A DNA stretch of 64,000 nt, from positions 4,526,001 to 4,590,000 of the forward strand of contig NZ_CP030261.1 of the NCBI RefSeq assembly GCF_003312915.1. Direction: 5' to 3'. Each line of letters starts with the position of its first letter. The stretch's first letter is position 1. This document shows positions 32,950-41,693 of this stretch, piece by piece. The notes beneath the pieces are model-generated. The model had not been told where the DNA came from and ran no database searches. It worked only from the letters and a program-made list of their open reading frames with translations. A program made the position numbers and the translations under genes. The DNA is from Flavobacterium fluviale. Lineage in GTDB: Bacteria > Bacteroidota > Bacteroidia > Flavobacteriales > Flavobacteriaceae.

Positions 32950-35397
32950 ATGAAAAAAATCAAATTTGCCGTATTACTTGTATTCTTGTTTACAAGTTTT
33001 TACAATTACTCTCAACAAGGCCCAGGTGGAAATAAAGTGAAGGTCACCGGAAAAGTTTTTGAAAAAATAAGCAAACAACCTTTAGAATATGCTACAATTT
33101 CTATAACTGCCCCAAACGATACTAAAGTTCTTGCTGGAGGTATCACCAATCCAAAAGGAGAATTCGAAGTTGCTATTGCTCCTGGAACTTATGATATTAA
33201 AATTGAATTTATTTCATTCAAATCAAATGAAATCAAACAAAAGAGCATTCAGAGTGATACAAACTTAGGAGTAGTAAATTTATCTGAAGACGCTGCACAG
33301 CTTAACGAAGTTGTGATTCGTGCTGAAAAATCATCTGTAGAAATAAAATTAGATAAAAAAGTTTACAATGTTGGTCAGGATATGATTGTAAAAGGCGGAA
33401 GCGTAAGCGACGTCTTAGACAACGTTCCATCTGTTTCTGTTGATACGGAAGGAAATGTAAGTTTAAGAGGAAGCGACAACATTCGTATTTTAATTGACGG
33501 AAGACCTTCTCAGGCTATAAACATGGCAGAAGCTTTAAGACAGCTTCCTGCAGATGCGATTGATAAAGTAGAAGTAATCACTAATCCATCAGCGCGTTAC
33601 GATGCAGAAGGTGGATCTGGAATCATCAATATTGTTCTTAAAAAAGGAAAAAACCAAGGCTTTAACGGAACTGTTATTGCTTCAACAGGTTTACCAGAAA
33701 CTTATGGTTTAAGTGCCAATGTGAATTATAAAACTGAAAAATTAAACTATTTCACAACTGCTGGATATAACTACAGAACAAACGAAGGAGCTGGTAAAAC
33801 AAACTCTGAATATTTAAATCCAGACGGAACAACAAAAAGTTTCTTAGACGAAGATCGTGATACTAAACGTACGCGAAACGGATTTAACGGAAGAGCTGGA
33901 GTTGAATGGACAATTACTCCAACAACTTTCTGGACAAATGCCATCAACTATCAAAAAAACAATGGTGAAGACCGAGATTTAATCAACTATTATAATTACG
34001 ATGCTGACAGAGTTTTTACAGGAACAACTTACCGTTTAAATAATGGTGATAGTGATAGTGAAAATGTAGAATTTACATCGAACTTAATTAAAAATTTCAA
34101 CGATAAAGGACATAAATTGACTGCCGATCTTTCTATTTCAAGAAATACAGACGACAGCAATAGTACCATTACAGATTCTCCAAGATTTGACACTACTTTA
34201 AACGATCAAATCCAGAAACAAGTTTTATTACAAGCCGATTACGTACTGCCATTAGGTAAAGGCGGTCAGTTTGAGGCTGGTTATAAAGGAAGCTTTGGAG
34301 ATTTGAATAATGTGTACAATGTAACAGACAGCGAAGGTGTAGTAAATACTAATTTGTCTAATACATTAGAGTACAAAGAAAACATCAATGCGCTTTACAC
34401 ACAATATGGTTTTAAAGTAAATAAATTCTCTTATTTATTTGGTTTAAGATGGGAAGACACTAATATCGAAGTTAACTTATTAGACAACAGTGATTTCAAC
34501 ACTAAAAAATACAACAACTTGTTTCCAAGTGCTTTTGTAAGTTACGAAATCTCAGATCAAAGTAATTTCTCTGCAAGTTACAGTAAGCGTTTATCTAGAC
34601 CAAGAGGACGTTTCATGAACCCTGCAGTAAACTATGCAAGTAACATCAATATCTTTCAAGGAAACCCAGATTTAGACCCGTCTTTAACAGACAAATATGA
34701 TATTGGATATATTAAAAGATGGGACAAAGTAACTTTTAATACTTCGGCTTATTTTGAAGATACAAAAGATGTTTTCAGCTTTGTGAGATCTCCTACAGGA
34801 GACGAAGTTAACGGAGTTCCGGTGATCAAAAGTTCTCCTATCAACTTAGGTAAAGAGCAAAAATTTGGTTTTGAATTTACATTTAACTACACTCCATTCA
34901 AATGGTGGAAATTAAACAGTAACTTCAACTTTTTCAACGTAAAAACAACTGGAGAAAACAGTTATACAGATACACAAGGAAATCTTATTGTTCAGAATTT
35001 AGATAATCAGGCTAATTCTTGGTTTGCAAGAATCAACTCTAAGGTTACGCTTCCATACAAAATTGACTGGCAATTGACAGGAATGTACAATGGCGAGCAA
35101 AAAACAGCTCAAGGTAAAAACCTAGGAATGTTCGGAATGAATACTGCTTTAAGCAAAGATGTATTAAAAGATAAAGCTACAATTGCATTCAATATCAGCG
35201 ACATCTTTAATTCTAGAAAAATGAGATCTTATACGTATTTGGATAATGTAAATTCATACAGCGAATTCCAATTCCGTAAACGTCAATTTAATTTATCATT
35301 CACTTACCGTTTCAACAAAGCAAAAGGTGAACGAGATAAAAATATGCCAAAAAACAATGAAGGCGGCGGAGAAGGCGGCGGAGAATTTCCTGGATAA
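32950..35397 (+). CDS. TonB-dependent receptor, OMP_b-brl-2 type, with carboxypeptidase-like N-domain
   Basis: 815 residues. A signal peptide (MKKIKFAVLLVFLFTSFYNYSQ) is followed by a CarboxypepD-regulatory-like beta-sandwich (VTGKVFEKISKQPLEYATISI, ~residues 30-115). The plug is GSVSDVLDNVPSVSVDTEGNVSLRGSDNIRILIDGRPS (in parts, ~residues 155-195) and the rest is the 22-strand outer-membrane barrel. The C-terminus is FTYRFNKAKGERDKN plus a Gly-rich GGGEGGGEFPG tail. It has no neighbouring SusD. Substrate unknown; this subclass is often iron or unknown-ligand related. Confidence 0.85.
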   Translation: MKKIKFAVLLVFLFTSFYNYSQQGPGGNKVKVTGKVFEKISKQPLEYATISITAPNDTKVLAGGITNPKGEFEVAIAPGTYDIKIEFISFKSNEIKQKSIQSDTNLGVVNLSEDAAQLNEVVIRAEKSSVEIKLDKKVYNVGQDMIVKGGSVSDVLDNVPSVSVDTEGNVSLRGSDNIRILIDGRPSQAINMAEALRQLPADAIDKVEVITNPSARYDAEGGSGIINIVLKKGKNQGFNGTVIASTGLPETYGLSANVNYKTEKLNYFTTAGYNYRTNEGAGKTNSEYLNPDGTTKSFLDEDRDTKRTRNGFNGRAGVEWTITPTTFWTNAINYQKNNGEDRDLINYYNYDADRVFTGTTYRLNNGDSDSENVEFTSNLIKNFNDKGHKLTADLSISRNTDDSNSTITDSPRFDTTLNDQIQKQVLLQADYVLPLGKGGQFEAGYKGSFGDLNNVYNVTDSEGVVNTNLSNTLEYKENINALYTQYGFKVNKFSYLFGLRWEDTNIEVNLLDNSDFNTKKYNNLFPSAFVSYEISDQSNFSASYSKRLSRPRGRFMNPAVNYASNINIFQGNPDLDPSLTDKYDIGYIKRWDKVTFNTSAYFEDTKDVFSFVRSPTGDEVNGVPVIKSSPINLGKEQKFGFEFTFNYTPFKWWKLNSNFNFFNVKTTGENSYTDTQGNLIVQNLDNQANSWFARINSKVTLPYKIDWQLTGMYNGEQKTAQGKNLGMFGMNTALSKDVLKDKATIAFNISDIFNSRKMRSYTYLDNVNSYSEFQFRKRQFNLSFTYRFNKAKGERDKNMPKNNEGGGEGGGEFPG

Positions 35398-35595
35398 CAT
35401 TAGTTAAATTCCAAAATTCAAATTCCAAATTCCAATCTCTTCGAGATAAATTATAATACAAAAAATCCCAAATCCCAATCTTATAAATTGGAATTTGGGA
35501 TTTTTTATTTAACCTTTTATATCTGGAATTTAGAATTTCAAGAATTGGAATTTTCCAAATGAAATTGGAATTTGGAATTTATAGTATTGGAATTT
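35398..35595. repeat. AAATTCC-type heptamer repeats, second locus
   Basis: Heptamers AAATTCC AAAATTC AAATTCC AAATTCC run in register at about 35405-35432. AAATCCC AAATCCC (35463-35478) pairs with TTGGAATTTGGGATTT (35490-35505) in a hairpin followed by a T-run, which could terminate the receptor transcript. Further GGAATTT units follow to 35595. The word set is the same as at 30209-30420. Confidence 0.8.
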
Positions 35596-35610
35596 ATTTT
35601 TTTTGTGCAG

Positions 35611-35644
35611 CAAAAAAAAGAACCCAAAAGGGTTCTTTTCTTAT
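35611..35644 (-). terminator. terminator of the 59-residue protein gene
   Basis: Stem AAGAACCC / GGGTTCTT with loop AAAA and A/T runs on both sides, 10 bp past the stop codon of the small minus-strand gene. Confidence 0.8.
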
Positions 35645-35653
35645 GACATCAAT

Positions 35654-35833
35654 CTAGTATTTAATAGATTGTTCTTCTTGTCTTTTTTTAGCTCTCTTTT
35701 CTTTGAACATTTCCCAGCTTGCTCCCGTAACCCAGTAAGATACGAAACCAACTAAGAAAAACATTAACCAAAACCCTATAGTTAGTATGGTTAAGAAAAG
35801 TAAAAAGCCTAAGTACTGTGAAAATTCAAACAT
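35654..35833 (-). CDS. 59-residue single-helix membrane protein
   Basis: A small gene read directly from the sequence. It encodes MFEFSQYLGFLLFLTILTIG, then a hydrophobic FWLMFFLVGFVSYWV and a charged tail WEMFKEKRAKKRQEEQSIKY. That is one long or two short membrane segments and a basic cytoplasmic tail. A matching terminator follows the stop codon, which supports a real transcript. Not recognised. Confidence 0.7.
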   Translation of the reverse strand: MFEFSQYLGFLLFLTILTIGFWLMFFLVGFVSYWVTGASWEMFKEKRAKKRQEEQSIKY

Positions 35834-36014
35834 GTTTTCCGGAATTTTTGAATGTTACGACAAATGTAGGGTATATATTTTTTCTCAGCAATAAAATCTA
35901 AATCAATTTTCGTTAAATAACATTTATCCGTATATTTATACTCATTTTAAATAAGCTTTTTTTTGAACGTGAAACCTTTTAAACAGAGAGTTCATTCAAA
36001 TCATAATAATTTTC

Positions 36015-36102
36015 AGAAGCTGTTTCCTGCTGTCCGCTGTATCTTTTTGTTTTTAAAGAAAAAACAAAAAGGATGCCGCTTCCATCAGGGCTAGGGCACT
36101 CA
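36015..36102 (-). ncRNA. structured intergenic element, probable Flavo-1 RNA
   Basis: Read on the minus strand, it starts CCCTAGCCCTGATGGAAGCG, continues GCATCCTTTTTG and ends CAGCGGACAGCAGGAAACAGC. A central hairpin pairs CTTTTTGTTTTT with AAAAACAAAAAG. From memory this sequence type recurs between genes in Flavobacteria and corresponds to the Flavo-1 RNA motif; strand and family name are my best judgement. It lies about 73 bp upstream of fumC (plus) and 180 bp upstream of the 59-residue protein gene (minus). Confidence 0.5.
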
Positions 36103-36174
36103 TTTTCAAAAGAAGTTTCAATTTTTAATTCACAAACATTTCAAATTTTCAAATAACATTTTACAAACAAAAAA

Positions 36175-37560
36175 ATGAAATACCGTATAGAGAAAGACAC
36201 CATGGGAGAAGTTCAAGTCCCAGCCGATAAATATTGGGGTGCACAAACAGAACGTTCTAGAAATAATTTTAAAATTGGGCCGTCGGCTTCAATGCCAAAG
36301 GAAATCATAGAAGGTTTTGCTTATCTAAAAAAAGCTGCAGCTTATGCAAATTACGATTTAGGAGTTCTGCCAATAGAAAAAAGAGATGCTATTGCTGCTG
36401 TCTGTGATGAAATTCTAGAAGGAAAACTGGATGATCAATTTCCTCTGGTAATCTGGCAGACAGGTTCTGGAACGCAAAGTAACATGAATGTAAACGAAGT
36501 TATTGCAAATCGCGCACAGGTTCTTAAAGGTTTTGAAATTGGCGAAGGCGAGCAATTCATCAAAGCCAACGACGATGTAAATAAATCACAATCATCCAAT
36601 GATACTTTCCCAACCGGAATGCATATTGCCGCCTATAAAATGGTTGTTGAAACAACTATTCCGGGTGTTGAAAAACTGCATGCTACCTTAGCTAAAAAAG
36701 CAGCAGAATATGCAGATGTTGTAAAAATTGGACGCACGCATTTAATGGATGCAACACCTTTAACATTGGGTCAGGAAATTTCTGGTTATGCAGCACAATT
36801 AGCTTTTGGCTTAAAAGCCCTTAAAAATACTTTATCACACTTATCTGAAATTGCCTTGGGCGGTACCGCAGTTGGAACGGGATTAAATACGCCAAAAGGC
36901 TATGATGTAAAAGTTGCCGAATATATTGCTGAATTTACGAATCATCCTTTTGTAACAGCAGAAAACAAATTTGAAGCTCTTGCTGCACACGACGCAATTG
37001 TTGAAACTCATGGAGCTTTAAAACAATTAGCCGTTTCATTAAATAAGATCGCAAATGACATCAGAATGTTAGCTTCTGGTCCGCGTTCTGGAATTGGAGA
37101 AATCCATATCCCAGAAAATGAACCTGGTTCTTCTATTATGCCAGGGAAAGTAAATCCAACACAATGTGAAGCCCTTACTATGGTCTGCGCGCAAGTTATC
37201 GGAAATGATATGGCAATTGCCGTTGGAGGCATGCAGGGACATTACGAATTGAATGTTTTTAAACCAGTTATGGCTGCGAACTTTTTGCAATCGGCACAAT
37301 TATTAGGCGACGCTTGTGTTTCTTTTGATGAGCATTGTGCGAAGGGAATCGAACCGAATCACAAACGCATTAAAGAATTAGTAGACAATTCATTAATGTT
37401 AGTAACTGCTTTAAATACCAAAATAGGCTACTACAAAGCTGCCGAAATCGCTCAAACCGCGCACAAAAACGGAACTACTTTAAAAGACGAAGCTGTTCGT
37501 TTAGGATATGTTTCTCCCGAAGATTTTGATGCTTGGGTGAAGCCTGAGGAGATGGTTTAG
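36175..37560 (+). CDS. fumC: class II fumarate hydratase
   Basis: A 461-residue TCA-cycle enzyme interconverting fumarate and malate. Signatures: WQTGSGTQSNMNVNEVIANRA (in parts, residues ~98-118), KSQSSNDTFPTGMHIAAYK, GRTHLMDATPLTLGQE (catalytic His) and the family-defining GSSIMPGKVNPTQCEAL (~residue 318; mobile serine loop). The length equals that of E. coli FumC. Convergent with the downstream oxidoreductase gene. Confidence 0.96.
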   Translation: MKYRIEKDTMGEVQVPADKYWGAQTERSRNNFKIGPSASMPKEIIEGFAYLKKAAAYANYDLGVLPIEKRDAIAAVCDEILEGKLDDQFPLVIWQTGSGTQSNMNVNEVIANRAQVLKGFEIGEGEQFIKANDDVNKSQSSNDTFPTGMHIAAYKMVVETTIPGVEKLHATLAKKAAEYADVVKIGRTHLMDATPLTLGQEISGYAAQLAFGLKALKNTLSHLSEIALGGTAVGTGLNTPKGYDVKVAEYIAEFTNHPFVTAENKFEALAAHDAIVETHGALKQLAVSLNKIANDIRMLASGPRSGIGEIHIPENEPGSSIMPGKVNPTQCEALTMVCAQVIGNDMAIAVGGMQGHYELNVFKPVMAANFLQSAQLLGDACVSFDEHCAKGIEPNHKRIKELVDNSLMLVTALNTKIGYYKAAEIAQTAHKNGTTLKDEAVRLGYVSPEDFDAWVKPEEMV

Positions 37561-37567
37561 TTTTTTT

Positions 37568-37602
37568 TGTTTCAGGTTTCAGGTTTCAGGTTTCAGGTTT
37601 GA
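37568..37602. repeat. GTTTCAG heptamer tandem repeat with downstream reverse complement
   Basis: Four exact GTTTCAG heptamers followed by GTTTGAA. The complement CTTGAAACCTGAAAC is at 37682-37696, beyond the terminator, so the whole convergent spacer can fold into a long hairpin. Confidence 0.85.
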
Positions 37603-37634
37603 AATCATGGATGAATAGAAATGACTTATTATTA

Positions 37635-37671
37635 AAAAAGGGAGAAAATTAAAATTTTCTCCCTTTTTTAA
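37635..37671. terminator. bidirectional terminator
   Basis: A perfect stem AAAAAAGGGAGAAAATT / AATTTTCTCCCTTTTTT between fumC and the convergent oxidoreductase gene. Confidence 0.9.
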
Positions 37672-37704
37672 TAACGTGACACTTGAAACCTGAAACAAAA
37701 ACTC

Positions 37705-38907
37705 TTATTTCCCGTCGACATAATCTTGCAGATAACTAAATCTCGCCGTCAATTTACCGTTTTCTGTGATTTGTGCACGCTTTAGGATTCCCTCTTTATC
37801 GCCGTTGAAGAAGGCTGGAATTACGTGTTCCATAAATTGTTCGCCAAAACCTTCGCTCGCATCTTTCGGAATTTCACATGGAAGATTATCGACTGCCATC
37901 ACTGCAACTGCTGCTGGATGGAAGAAATCGACTTCTTTATCTTCTAAAGGAAAATATCCGTACAAAGGTTCTGCAATTGTCGAAGAACGAACTGTACAGG
38001 CAATCGGGCCATTTACATCGCAGGAAATATCTGCTACAACTTTTAACTTACAATCGCTGGCATTCAGCATTTCCTTAGTTAAAATCATTGGTGCATTGCT
38101 TGCATAAAAATGACCAGAAAAATAGATATCAGAAACTTTAGTAAATCTTTCAAAATCAGATTCGTATTCTTCTGGATGATTTACAAAATCTGTAAAATCC
38201 AAAACCTGTCCGTCTTTTCTTTTATTATATTCTAAAACATCAAGCTGTACATAAACAGCCTGAGCATATTTTTTCGTCAAATAATTGTCAACTGTAATTT
38301 CTTTTACTTTTATCGCGTCCAAAATTTCTTTTGCTCCGCTCCCAACCTTTCCAGTTCCCGTAATCACAAATTTTAAAGCAGGCATTGTAATACGTTTCAA
38401 ATGCATGATCATCGCTTCTTTTCCAGAAAGTGTTTCAGCTTTAGGCAGTTTGAACAATTCAAATTTAATTCCGAATGCACGAATTCCGTTGTAAACGCCA
38501 ACCATTCCAGCATATTTTCCAAAACCAATTAAGCGGCGGTCATTTTCATCAACAATAGTTTCGTGATCATACAAATCAATATTTTTTTCTAAAATCGCCT
38601 GAAGTAGTTTTCTATTATGAGGCTGTTTTTTAATTGTATGAGAAAAAAAGAAATAAGCCTTGTTTGGAATCAAGTCCTCAACTGGAACTTCCTTCACCCC
38701 AAATAAAACATCACAATCCGAAACATCATCAGAAACCGTTATTCCCATGTTTTTGTAATCGTCATCCGAAAATATTCTAATATCTGAACTTTCGACCTTT
38801 ACAACAGCTTCGTGATATAACTGCTTTAATTTTGTAAGTTCATTTGGAGAAAATACAACTCTTCTATCTGGCGGATTTTTTCTTTCTTTTATGATTCCAA
38901 ACTTCAT
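37705..38907 (-). CDS. alanine/saccharopine dehydrogenase-like NAD(P) oxidoreductase
   Basis: 400 residues. The N-terminal domain begins MKFGIIKERKNPPDRRVVFSP as in alanine dehydrogenase, lysine-forming saccharopine dehydrogenase and PntA. The Rossmann motif is KFVITGTGKVGSGAKEIL (residues ~175-192, GxGxxGxGA). Conserved K and H around SHTIKKQPHNRKLL (~95-108) fit the saccharopine dehydrogenase group. The reaction cannot be fixed between these relatives. Convergent with fumC. Confidence 0.8.
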   Translation of the reverse strand: MKFGIIKERKNPPDRRVVFSPNELTKLKQLYHEAVVKVESSDIRIFSDDDYKNMGITVSDDVSDCDVLFGVKEVPVEDLIPNKAYFFFSHTIKKQPHNRKLLQAILEKNIDLYDHETIVDENDRRLIGFGKYAGMVGVYNGIRAFGIKFELFKLPKAETLSGKEAMIMHLKRITMPALKFVITGTGKVGSGAKEILDAIKVKEITVDNYLTKKYAQAVYVQLDVLEYNKRKDGQVLDFTDFVNHPEEYESDFERFTKVSDIYFSGHFYASNAPMILTKEMLNASDCKLKVVADISCDVNGPIACTVRSSTIAEPLYGYFPLEDKEVDFFHPAAVAVMAVDNLPCEIPKDASEGFGEQFMEHVIPAFFNGDKEGILKRAQITENGKLTARFSYLQDYVDGK

Positions 38908-39147
38908 TTAAAAATGATTTTAATATTCAATAATATAACTTTTTACATTGTATTTGTTTCAAATATAACAAATTTAGTTAAATTTTTCTTTCCAAAATAC
39001 TATTTAGAATGCTTCAAAAACGTTACAAGCTGAAAAACAAACAAGTAAAATTTACAATTCTTAAAATTATGTTAAAAAAAGTAATTTAAACCGTCTAAAC
39101 TGAGAAAACAACAAAATTGAATTCGATATATTTGTTTTTAAAGAACG

Positions 39148-40350
39148 ATGCAAATGATTTTCCTTAAAAAAACAAAGATACCACAAATACTTTTCTCAAT
39201 CCTAGTTTTGAGTTCATGTGGCAAAGACAAAAATAAACAAACCGCTAATACCCCTGCAGTCGAAGATACATTACCTAAAATGAAACCGTTAGGTCCTGAA
39301 AAGAAAATTTCACAGGCTTATAAAAATTCGGTTACTGGCAGAATTAACCATTTCTATAATAAAAACTGGCCGAATAATTCGATGAACGGAAGTTTTTTAG
39401 TCGCTAAAAACGGACAGATTATTTTTGAAAAATACAACGGATTTGCCAATAAAAATGAAGGTACTAAAATAACTCCAGATACACCTGTACAGATTGCCTC
39501 AGTAAGTAAAGTTTTAACAGCAACGGCGATTTTAAAATTGGTAAATGCAGGCAAAATTGACTTAGACCAAAAGGTAAATACGATTTTAAAAACATTTCCA
39601 TACGAAGACTGTACGATCAGAATGCTTTTGAGCCACCGTACAGGAATGCGTAATTATGCTTATTTTACAGACCGTGACAAATCGGTTTGGGACAGACATA
39701 ACCAATTAACTAACAAAGATATCCTGGATATTTTGGCCACTAAAAATATTGGTTTGGAATCTAGAACTGGAACTCGTTTTAGTTATTGCAACACCAATTA
39801 TGCTATGCTGGCACTTATTATCGAGAAAGTTGTTGGTTTGAGTTTCAAAGAAGCAATGGCTGAGATGATTTTCAAACCTTTAGGAATGACTCACACCTAT
39901 GTTTTTGACGATGATAAGGACAGAAAAAAAATTGTTCCATCATACAAAGGGAATGGTGTAGAAATTGGTTTTGACTATTTAGACAATGTGTATGGAGATA
40001 AAAATGTTTTCTCAACGGCAAGAGACCTTTTAAAATTTGACCGCGCGAGACAATCACCAGATTTTTTAAAACCTGCATTATTGAAACAAGTTTACACTGG
40101 TTACAGTAACGAGCGCAAAGGCACTAAAAACTACGGTCTTGGAATTCGAATGATTAACTGGGAAACTGGGCAGAATTTTTACTTCCATAACGGATGGTGG
40201 CATGGTAATACCTCATCTTATATCACTTTAAAGAAAGAAGGAGTTACCATAATTGCACTTTCTAATAAAATGACAAGAAATACTTATGCTGTTCGAAAAC
40301 TAGCGCCAATTTTCGGAGATTACCCATTTAATTTTAAAGACGAAGAATAA
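39148..40350 (+). CDS. class C beta-lactamase-fold serine hydrolase lipoprotein
   Basis: 400 residues. A lipoprotein signal (ILFSILVLSSC) is followed by the beta-lactamase/transpeptidase fold. The nucleophile motif SxxK is ASVSKVLTATAIL (~residue 117), the YxN motif is SYCNTNYAML (~213), and HNGWWHGNTSSY near residue 352 is the third (HxG) motif. It may be a D-Ala-D-Ala carboxypeptidase, esterase or lipid-side hydrolase rather than an antibiotic-resistance enzyme. Tethered outer- or inner-membrane periplasmic face. Transcribed alone, upstream of tmRNA. Confidence 0.85.
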   Translation: MQMIFLKKTKIPQILFSILVLSSCGKDKNKQTANTPAVEDTLPKMKPLGPEKKISQAYKNSVTGRINHFYNKNWPNNSMNGSFLVAKNGQIIFEKYNGFANKNEGTKITPDTPVQIASVSKVLTATAILKLVNAGKIDLDQKVNTILKTFPYEDCTIRMLLSHRTGMRNYAYFTDRDKSVWDRHNQLTNKDILDILATKNIGLESRTGTRFSYCNTNYAMLALIIEKVVGLSFKEAMAEMIFKPLGMTHTYVFDDDKDRKKIVPSYKGNGVEIGFDYLDNVYGDKNVFSTARDLLKFDRARQSPDFLKPALLKQVYTGYSNERKGTKNYGLGIRMINWETGQNFYFHNGWWHGNTSSYITLKKEGVTIIALSNKMTRNTYAVRKLAPIFGDYPFNFKDEE

Positions 40351-40359
40351 AATAGTCAT

Positions 40360-40486
40360 AAAGTCAAAAGTCGAAAGTCTTAAAGCAAAAAGACATAACA
40401 GCCCTCAAATATTTGACTTTTAAAAAGTTACAGTTTTCGACTTTACAACTTTCGACTTTATGACTTTTGACTTTCTAATTTTTCTG
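40360..40486. repeat. AAAGTCn heptamer repeats in inverted arrangement
   Basis: Left block TAGTCAT AAAGTCA AAAGTCG AAAGTCT (about 40351-40382) and right block with repeated ACTTT units at 7-8 bp spacing, ending GACTTTTGACTTTC (about 40438-40476), are imperfect reverse complements, about 55 bp apart. It fills the spacer between the hydrolase gene and the tmRNA promoter. Confidence 0.75.
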
Positions 40487-40518
40487 AAAATTTTAGCATA
40501 AAGTAATTTCAAATAGCA

Positions 40519-40526
40519 TAAATTTG
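40519..40526 (+). promoter_or_regulatory. -7 promoter box of ssrA
   Basis: TAAATTTG, about 14 bp before the deduced 5' end of tmRNA. Confidence 0.55.
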
Positions 40527-40539
40527 CAATCCTATTTTT

Positions 40540-40935
40540 GGGGTCGACTGGTTTTGACAGCAAGTCGAATTGAACAGTAAGCACGTCGAGCATTGAGACC
40601 TTGCTCGTAAATATAAGATCTCGAACTTTTACACGGCGAAAATAATTACGCTTTAGCTGCATAATCCGAATCATAGTAAGATTGCGCCACGTCTCTACAA
40701 GGTAGAGAAGCTGGATTCTCCTGGAAAGCCTTGGTTTGTGGCGTTCCGTCAAGGAGAACCGTAAAAATAAACCTAGAAATCCATGAGCTTCGGGTGGGTT
40801 TCGAAAATTAAGAAGATAAGTGTTCGGTGGCTGTTTCTGGCCTAGCTTAACATCGAAAATCTAATCAGGAAATAAGCGTGTAGAAAGCTCTTTAGTTGCT
40901 TGTTTGGACCCGAGTTCGATTCTCGGCGACTCCAC
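40540..40935 (+). ncRNA. ssrA: transfer-messenger RNA (tmRNA)
   Basis: The 5' end GGGGTCGACTGGTTTTGACAG and the 3' end GTTCGATTCTCGGCGACTCCA form the tRNA-like domain: GGGGTCG pairs with CGACTCC, and the T-loop is GTTCGATTC. The tag reading frame is at 40635-40664: GGC GAA AAT AAT TAC GCT TTA GCT GCA TAA, i.e. GENNYALAA. CCA is not encoded. It rescues stalled ribosomes and tags nascent proteins for proteolysis. A terminator follows directly. Confidence 0.96.
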
Positions 40936-40936
40936 A

Positions 40937-40974
40937 AAAAAGCCTGTAAACTTATTGTTTACAGGCTTTTTTTA
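40937..40974 (+). terminator. terminator after ssrA
   Basis: Stem AAGCCTGTAAAC / GTTTACAGGCTT followed by seven T residues. A nearly identical copy sits at 41654-41692. Confidence 0.9.
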
Positions 40975-41184
40975 TTTTAAATCCTTATTAAATAACGAAA
41001 CTAAAATCAGACTTAAAATTTGGTTTCTTTTTAAGGGTGTAGATTATCTATAATCCACTTAATAATATTACGAAATATCGAAAAATTTATTTTCTCTTTA
41101 TTTAGTTTTTTCACTGAAATTAAACCACTTGCAGCATTGGTGTAATAATTGGCATAAGGAAATAAAATTTTAAAAACCTTAATT

Positions 41185-41577
41185 ATGCTAAACGTGAAAA
41201 AAGAATTGGGAACATTAAGTATGCCATGGGAAAAAGAATATGGTTATGCTCAAGCAGTAAAGAATGGAGACACTCTTTGGATTTCTGGACAATTGGGTCA
41301 CGATACTGAAGGAAATCTTGCTGAGGGAATGGAAAATCAGTTCGAGAAAACTTATGACAACATTAGAACTTTGTTGAATAATTTTGGCATGAATGAGGAT
41401 GACATTGTAGAAGAAGTTATCTATGTAACTGACATGGCAGCTGCATTTCAGGCAAGAAAAAAAATAGGGAAAGACTTTTATCCAGATCCACAGAGAGTTG
41501 CCAGCAGCATTGTTGGAGTAACTGAACTTGCTTTACCGGGACAAATGGTAGAAGTAAAAATTGTTGCAAAAAAATAA
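41185..41577 (+). CDS. RidA-family reactive imine deaminase-like protein
   Basis: 130 residues. The YjgF/YER057c/UK114 fold is recognised from AVKNGDTLWISGQLGHDTEG (residues ~25-44), YDNIRTLLNNFGMNEDDIV and AFQARKKIGKDFYPDPQRVASSIVGVTELALPGQMVEVKIVA. RidA proteins hydrolyse reactive 2-aminoacrylate and related imines to ketoacids and ammonia. The catalytic arginine region is PQRVASSIV rather than the canonical PARS/TV, so it may belong to an Rid subgroup with a different substrate. Flanked by two near-identical terminators. Confidence 0.85.
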   Translation: MLNVKKELGTLSMPWEKEYGYAQAVKNGDTLWISGQLGHDTEGNLAEGMENQFEKTYDNIRTLLNNFGMNEDDIVEEVIYVTDMAAAFQARKKIGKDFYPDPQRVASSIVGVTELALPGQMVEVKIVAKK

Positions 41578-41653
41578 AGTTTAATAAAGACATAAAGCAT
41601 TTTGCACTTAATAAAGTTCTCCAGACAGCTCAAAGTCTGATTTTATAATATCT

Positions 41654-41693
41654 ACAAAAAGCCTGTAAAGTTAGTATTTACAGGCTTTTTTTC
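41654..41693 (+). terminator. terminator, near copy of ssrA terminator
   Basis: Stem AAGCCTGTAAA / TTTACAGGCTT followed by seven T residues. Almost every base of about 38 matches the ssrA terminator. Confidence 0.85.

Noticed and set aside
37008..37299. Minus-strand open frames inside fumC
   Set aside because: Antisense shadows of a highly conserved enzyme gene.
40420..40752. 110-codon minus-strand open frame over tmRNA
   Set aside because: It covers the tmRNA 5' part and the heptamer repeats. Its composition follows from the RNA and its start and end have no gene-like context.
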